Below are positions 8,126 to 10,601 of a stretch of DNA of 10,601 nucleotides, piece by piece (within the stretch, counting starts at the first letter, position 1; each line of letters opens with the position of its first letter). A program made the position numbers and the translations under genes. A model generated the notes under the pieces. It did not search any database, was not told the origin of the DNA, and saw nothing but the letters and a program-made list of their open reading frames with translations. Source of the DNA: an uncultured Collinsella sp. (lineage in GTDB: Bacteria; Actinomycetota; Coriobacteriia; Coriobacteriales; Coriobacteriaceae); the NCBI GenBank assembly GCA_900549335.1, contig UROJ01000029.1, forward strand, positions 1 through 10,601. The letters are read 5' to 3'.

Positions 8126-9019
8126 ATGGATACGAGTTATTACAACCGCTTTGGTGCCGAGGAACTTACGCGCCGCTTGTCGAGCGAGACCTTGTTGGCG
8201 CAGGGCCCCATGGGCAGTGTTTTGTTGAGTGAGTACGATGCCGCCGACATTCCACCGGCGTTTTGGAATCTGGCAGAGCCGCAGACCGTTTCTCGTATCC
8301 ATCGCTTGTATGTCGCCGCCGGCGCGCAGGTGCTCATTACCAATACCTTTCAGGCATCGAGCTATGCCCTCAAGCACGACCAGATTGCGCCGTCCGTGGC
8401 GGAGGTCAATCGCGGGGCCGTCGACGATGCCCGCCAGGCGCACCCTCAGCTACTGCTGGGCTCGATGGGCCCGATCGGTATTGAGTGGTTTGCCGAGGAC
8501 TCTGTCGAGTATCGTGAAATCCGCGGCATTGCGCGCGAACAGGCGCACGCCTTGCTCAATGCTGGTGTTGACGGTCTGCTGATCGAGACGGTGACGTCTA
8601 TCCGTAATCTGCAGCCCATGCTTGCCGGCGCCCGAGATGCCGCCGACGGCATGCCTGTTCTGGTGAGTTTTGTCGTTGACGATAAAGGCGACCTGCTGGG
8701 CGATGGCCTCAACATCGAGGCAGCCGTTTTGTACGCCGAAAAACACGGCGCAAATTCGGTTGGTGTTAATTGCTGTTCGCTTGCGGCCGCGAACGCGGCG
8801 GTGCCCAGGATGGTTGCATCGGCGACTACTCCCGTCACGGTGCGTCCCAACGTAGGCGATCCGGTCCAGACTCAGGATGGCCCCGTATGGCACGAGAACC
8901 CCGAAGCTTTCGCGCGCGCATGCATCGAATGGAGACATGCCGGTGCCGCAATGGTGGGCAGTTGCTGTGGAACCACGGCAATCACTACGGCCGCGATGGC
9001 CGAGGCGCTCGATATATAA
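8126..9019 (+). CDS. Zinc-dependent homocysteine S-methyltransferase (stand-alone Hcy domain)
   Basis: A TIM-barrel enzyme expected to transfer a methyl group to homocysteine to form methionine in the cytoplasm. The 297 residues correspond to the N-terminal homocysteine module of MetH. Visible motifs are the N-terminal strand QGPMGSVL (26-33), TNTF (72-75), LIET (152-155), and the three zinc cysteines, Cys216 in VGVNC and Cys280/Cys281 in GSCCGTT. There are no folate, cobalamin or activation domains, so the methyl donor is unknown: S-methylmethionine, a betaine, or a methyl group supplied by separate corrinoid or folate proteins. The ATG at 8126 has a weak site GCGGGA (8115-8120 area). It lies 10 nt after the DtxR-type gene, so they very likely share a transcript and metal-dependent control. 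The terminator follows 5 nt after the stop. Confidence 0.9.
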   Translation: MDTSYYNRFGAEELTRRLSSETLLAQGPMGSVLLSEYDAADIPPAFWNLAEPQTVSRIHRLYVAAGAQVLITNTFQASSYALKHDQIAPSVAEVNRGAVDDARQAHPQLLLGSMGPIGIEWFAEDSVEYREIRGIAREQAHALLNAGVDGLLIETVTSIRNLQPMLAGARDAADGMPVLVSFVVDDKGDLLGDGLNIEAAVLYAEKHGANSVGVNCCSLAAANAAVPRMVASATTPVTVRPNVGDPVQTQDGPVWHENPEAFARACIEWRHAGAAMVGSCCGTTAITTAAMAEALDI

Positions 9020-9024
9020 AGGGC

Positions 9025-9052
9025 AAACCGCTCCATACGGGGCGGTTTTTTT
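9025..9052 (+). terminator. Intrinsic terminator of the regulator-methyltransferase operon
   Basis: AAACCGCTCC (9025-9034) pairs with GGGGCGGTTT (9039-9048) through ten pairs, one of them a G-T wobble, around the loop ATAC. A run of seven T follows or overlaps the stem end (9046-9052). It begins 5 nt after the TAA stop of the methyltransferase gene. Confidence 0.93.
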
Positions 9053-9176
9053 ATTGCTTGCATGTCCTCGGCAGCATTTGCCCAAATGGTGAATGCTGGT
9101 GCCGGCAGGTTGCCGAGTGCATGTTGCGGGTATACCCCATGCGTACCATGATCCAAACACTGTGAGGTGTCTGCGC
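9053..9176 (+). promoter_or_regulatory. Leader/promoter region of the phosphohexomutase gene, rich in short dyads
   Basis: This 124-nt gap must hold the promoter of the next gene, because a strong terminator precedes it. It contains several inverted repeats: CATTTG-CC-CAAATG (9075-9088), CAGCATT (9072-9078) with AATGCTG (9092-9098), CGGCA (9103-9107) with TGCCG (9111-9115), and GGGTATACCC (9128-9137). A weak promoter pair is possible, TTGCCG (9110-9115) and TATACC (9131-9136), but the spacer is only 15 bp. No promoter can be called firmly. Confidence 0.4.
9164..9169 (+). promoter_or_regulatory. Ribosome binding site fixing the GTG start of the phosphohexomutase
   Basis: GAGGTG lies 7 nt upstream of GTG 9177. 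It supports that start over the in-frame GTG at 9162 and ATG at 9093, which would place 5 or 28 unrelated residues before the family's N-terminal FGTDGWR motif. Confidence 0.8.
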
Positions 9177-10577
9177 GTGTGCGCGATAATTCATTTTGGA
9201 ACTGACGGTTGGCGCGCTCGCGTCGATGAGGACTTCACTGCCGATAACGTTGCCCGTATCGCCGATGCCGTCGGCGAGTTGTGGCAAAAGACCAATCCGG
9301 GCAAAACGGTATATATAGGGTTCGACACCCGGCCCCTGGCGCGCGAGTTCGCTGAGCTTGCGGCGGGCGTGCTAGCAGCGCACGGGCTAGACGCCGTGCT
9401 CGCTTCGCGACCTGTCCCGACCCCTGCCCTTACGTGGGCGGCGGCTTATGACGGTGAAGCGTGCGGCGCGCTCATGGTGACGGGGTCCCATCATCCGCAG
9501 GGCTATCTGTGCCTCAAGATTCGCATGGGTGACGGCTCGACCGCCAACCAGGATGTCATCGAAGAGCTCGAAGAGACTATGGCTCCCGAGCCAATGGGGA
9601 TCGAGGGGCAATATCGCACCGCGGATATCATTCCTGACTATATGCAGGCGGTGGCATCGTTTGTCGATGCCGAAGCCATCCGCGCCGCGCACCTGCGCGT
9701 GGTTGTCGATCCCATGGGCGGCGCAGCCCAGGGCTATCTAGCCGACTTGCTGCGCGAGCTTGGCGTTGAGGTGCACGAGATTCACGCCGGGCAGGCGTCT
9801 GACCAAGAAGATATCTGCCCCGACCCCGTTGAGCCGTGGGTGGACGCTTGCGAGCGCACGGTTATCGAGGACGGAGCTTGCGCTGGCCTGGTGACCGACG
9901 GCGACGCCGACCGCATCGGCGCGGTTGACGAGCGCGGCAGATATATACATCCGCATCAGATCATGGCGCTCGTTTTGGGCGACTTGGTTCAATTTCGTAA
10001 TTTGGAGGGGCGCGTCGTCGTCAATCTTTCGTGCTCGACGCTCGTGCGTCGCATTGCCGAGGCGCTTGGCTGCCGCGTGACCGTCAAACCAGTCGGTTTC
10101 AAATATATAGCGGCGGAGATGAAGAAGGGCGGCGTCCTCATAGGCGGCGAAGAAGCCGGTGGTATCGGCATCGCCGCACATATGCCCGAGCGCGATGGAA
10201 TCCTCGCCTGTCTGATTCTGTGTGAGCTTATGGCAAAGACGGACGCGCCTTTGGGCGTTCTGGTCGACCAACTCGAGGACAGTTTTGGTAAGACGAGTTA
10301 CGGTCGACGCGATTTACGCCTTGAGGCCGAAGATGCCGAAACGTTACGAACCCTGCTGCCGGGCGTAAACCCCAAGTCGATTTGTGGCAAGGTGCCGCAA
10401 AACGTTAGTCATATGGATGGCTTGCGTTTGGCATTCGAGGATGACACGTGGCTGCTGGTCCGTCCTAGTGGGACCGAACCAGTGGTGCGCGTCTACGCCG
10501 AGGGGTTCTCGGTGGAAGAACGCGATGAGTTGCTCGATGCTGGCTGTGCTTTAGCTAGGGGGACGTATCCGCTTTAA
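9177..10577 (+). CDS. Alpha-D-phosphohexomutase family protein (phosphoglucomutase/phosphomannomutase)
   Basis: Cytoplasmic enzyme expected to interconvert hexose 1- and 6-phosphates through a phosphoserine. The 466 residues show the four-domain order: FGTDGWR (7-13), the active-serine loop TGSHHP (102-107, Ser104), the magnesium loop DGDADR (241-246), the sugar loop GEEAGG (324-329), and the phosphate loop RPSGTEP (429-435). The catalytic Ser and the metal Asp residues are intact. Unusual points are His for Asn in the usual SHNP, YLCLKI where YNGFKI is common, and Ala for Ser in GEESG. These could change substrate preference, so glucose or mannose cannot be assigned. The start is GTG 9177 with GAGGTG upstream. 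It uses rare ATA (Ile) codons more often than the atp genes, consistent with lower expression. Confidence 0.9.
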   Translation: MCAIIHFGTDGWRARVDEDFTADNVARIADAVGELWQKTNPGKTVYIGFDTRPLAREFAELAAGVLAAHGLDAVLASRPVPTPALTWAAAYDGEACGALMVTGSHHPQGYLCLKIRMGDGSTANQDVIEELEETMAPEPMGIEGQYRTADIIPDYMQAVASFVDAEAIRAAHLRVVVDPMGGAAQGYLADLLRELGVEVHEIHAGQASDQEDICPDPVEPWVDACERTVIEDGACAGLVTDGDADRIGAVDERGRYIHPHQIMALVLGDLVQFRNLEGRVVVNLSCSTLVRRIAEALGCRVTVKPVGFKYIAAEMKKGGVLIGGEEAGGIGIAAHMPERDGILACLILCELMAKTDAPLGVLVDQLEDSFGKTSYGRRDLRLEAEDAETLRTLLPGVNPKSICGKVPQNVSHMDGLRLAFEDDTWLLVRPSGTEPVVRVYAEGFSVEERDELLDAGCALARGTYPL

Positions 10578-10601
10578 CCATGAGACTGCCTTATATAAAG
10601 A

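Noticed and set aside
10580..10601. Possible start of another plus-strand gene (ATG 10580, three bases after the mutase stop)
   Set aside because: Only seven codons are visible. The nearest purine-rich site (AGGGGGA at 10557-10563) is about 16 nt away, too far for a normal ribosome site, so it cannot be supported from this window.

Overview
The window is about 10.6 kb of high-GC, densely coded chromosomal DNA. Most genes end in G/C-rich third codon positions and have clear Shine-Dalgarno sites. The run of F-type ATP synthase genes followed directly by murA is a layout known from Actinobacteria. Together with strong codon bias, a stand-alone peptidase T and a short DtxR-type regulator, this suggests a Gram-positive actinobacterium, possibly a gut anaerobe of the Coriobacteriia (Collinsella-like). 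The phylum is an inference from gene order and protein character, and the genus is only a guess. I see no mobile element, CRISPR array, tRNA or rRNA.

Layout. (1) 1-3451, plus strand: the 3' part of an ATP synthase operon, with the alpha-subunit C-terminus followed by complete gamma, beta and epsilon genes (atpA-G-D-C), ending in a strong intrinsic terminator at 3488-3526. (2) 3540-6071, plus: murA, with a TTG start only 13 nt past the terminator, then a LytR-CpsA-Psr wall-polymer ligase 12 nt downstream. (3) 6072-6324: a convergent junction with one hairpin lacking a U-tract and two good terminators. (4) 6325-7572, minus: peptidase T. (5) 7573-7692: a divergent promoter region built around a perfect 9+2+9 palindrome. 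(6) 7693-9019, plus: a two-gene unit of a DtxR/MntR-type metal-responsive repressor and a stand-alone zinc-type homocysteine S-methyltransferase, ending in a terminator at 9025-9052. (7) 9177-10577, plus: an alpha-D-phosphohexomutase with a GTG start and altered active-site loops.

How the parts fit. Region 1 makes the F1 head of the proton-driven or ATP-hydrolysing ATP synthase. Region 2 couples the first committed step of peptidoglycan synthesis to attachment of wall glycopolymers, and the phosphohexomutase probably supplies sugar phosphates for such polymers or for glycogen-type metabolism. Region 5 looks like a shared operator for pepT and the regulator operon, which would link peptide use and methionine formation to metal status. 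No clearly new multi-gene defence or mobile system is visible. The items most worth checking are the palindromic operator, the repressor-methyltransferase pairing, the phosphohexomutase substitutions and the placement of murA behind the atp terminator.
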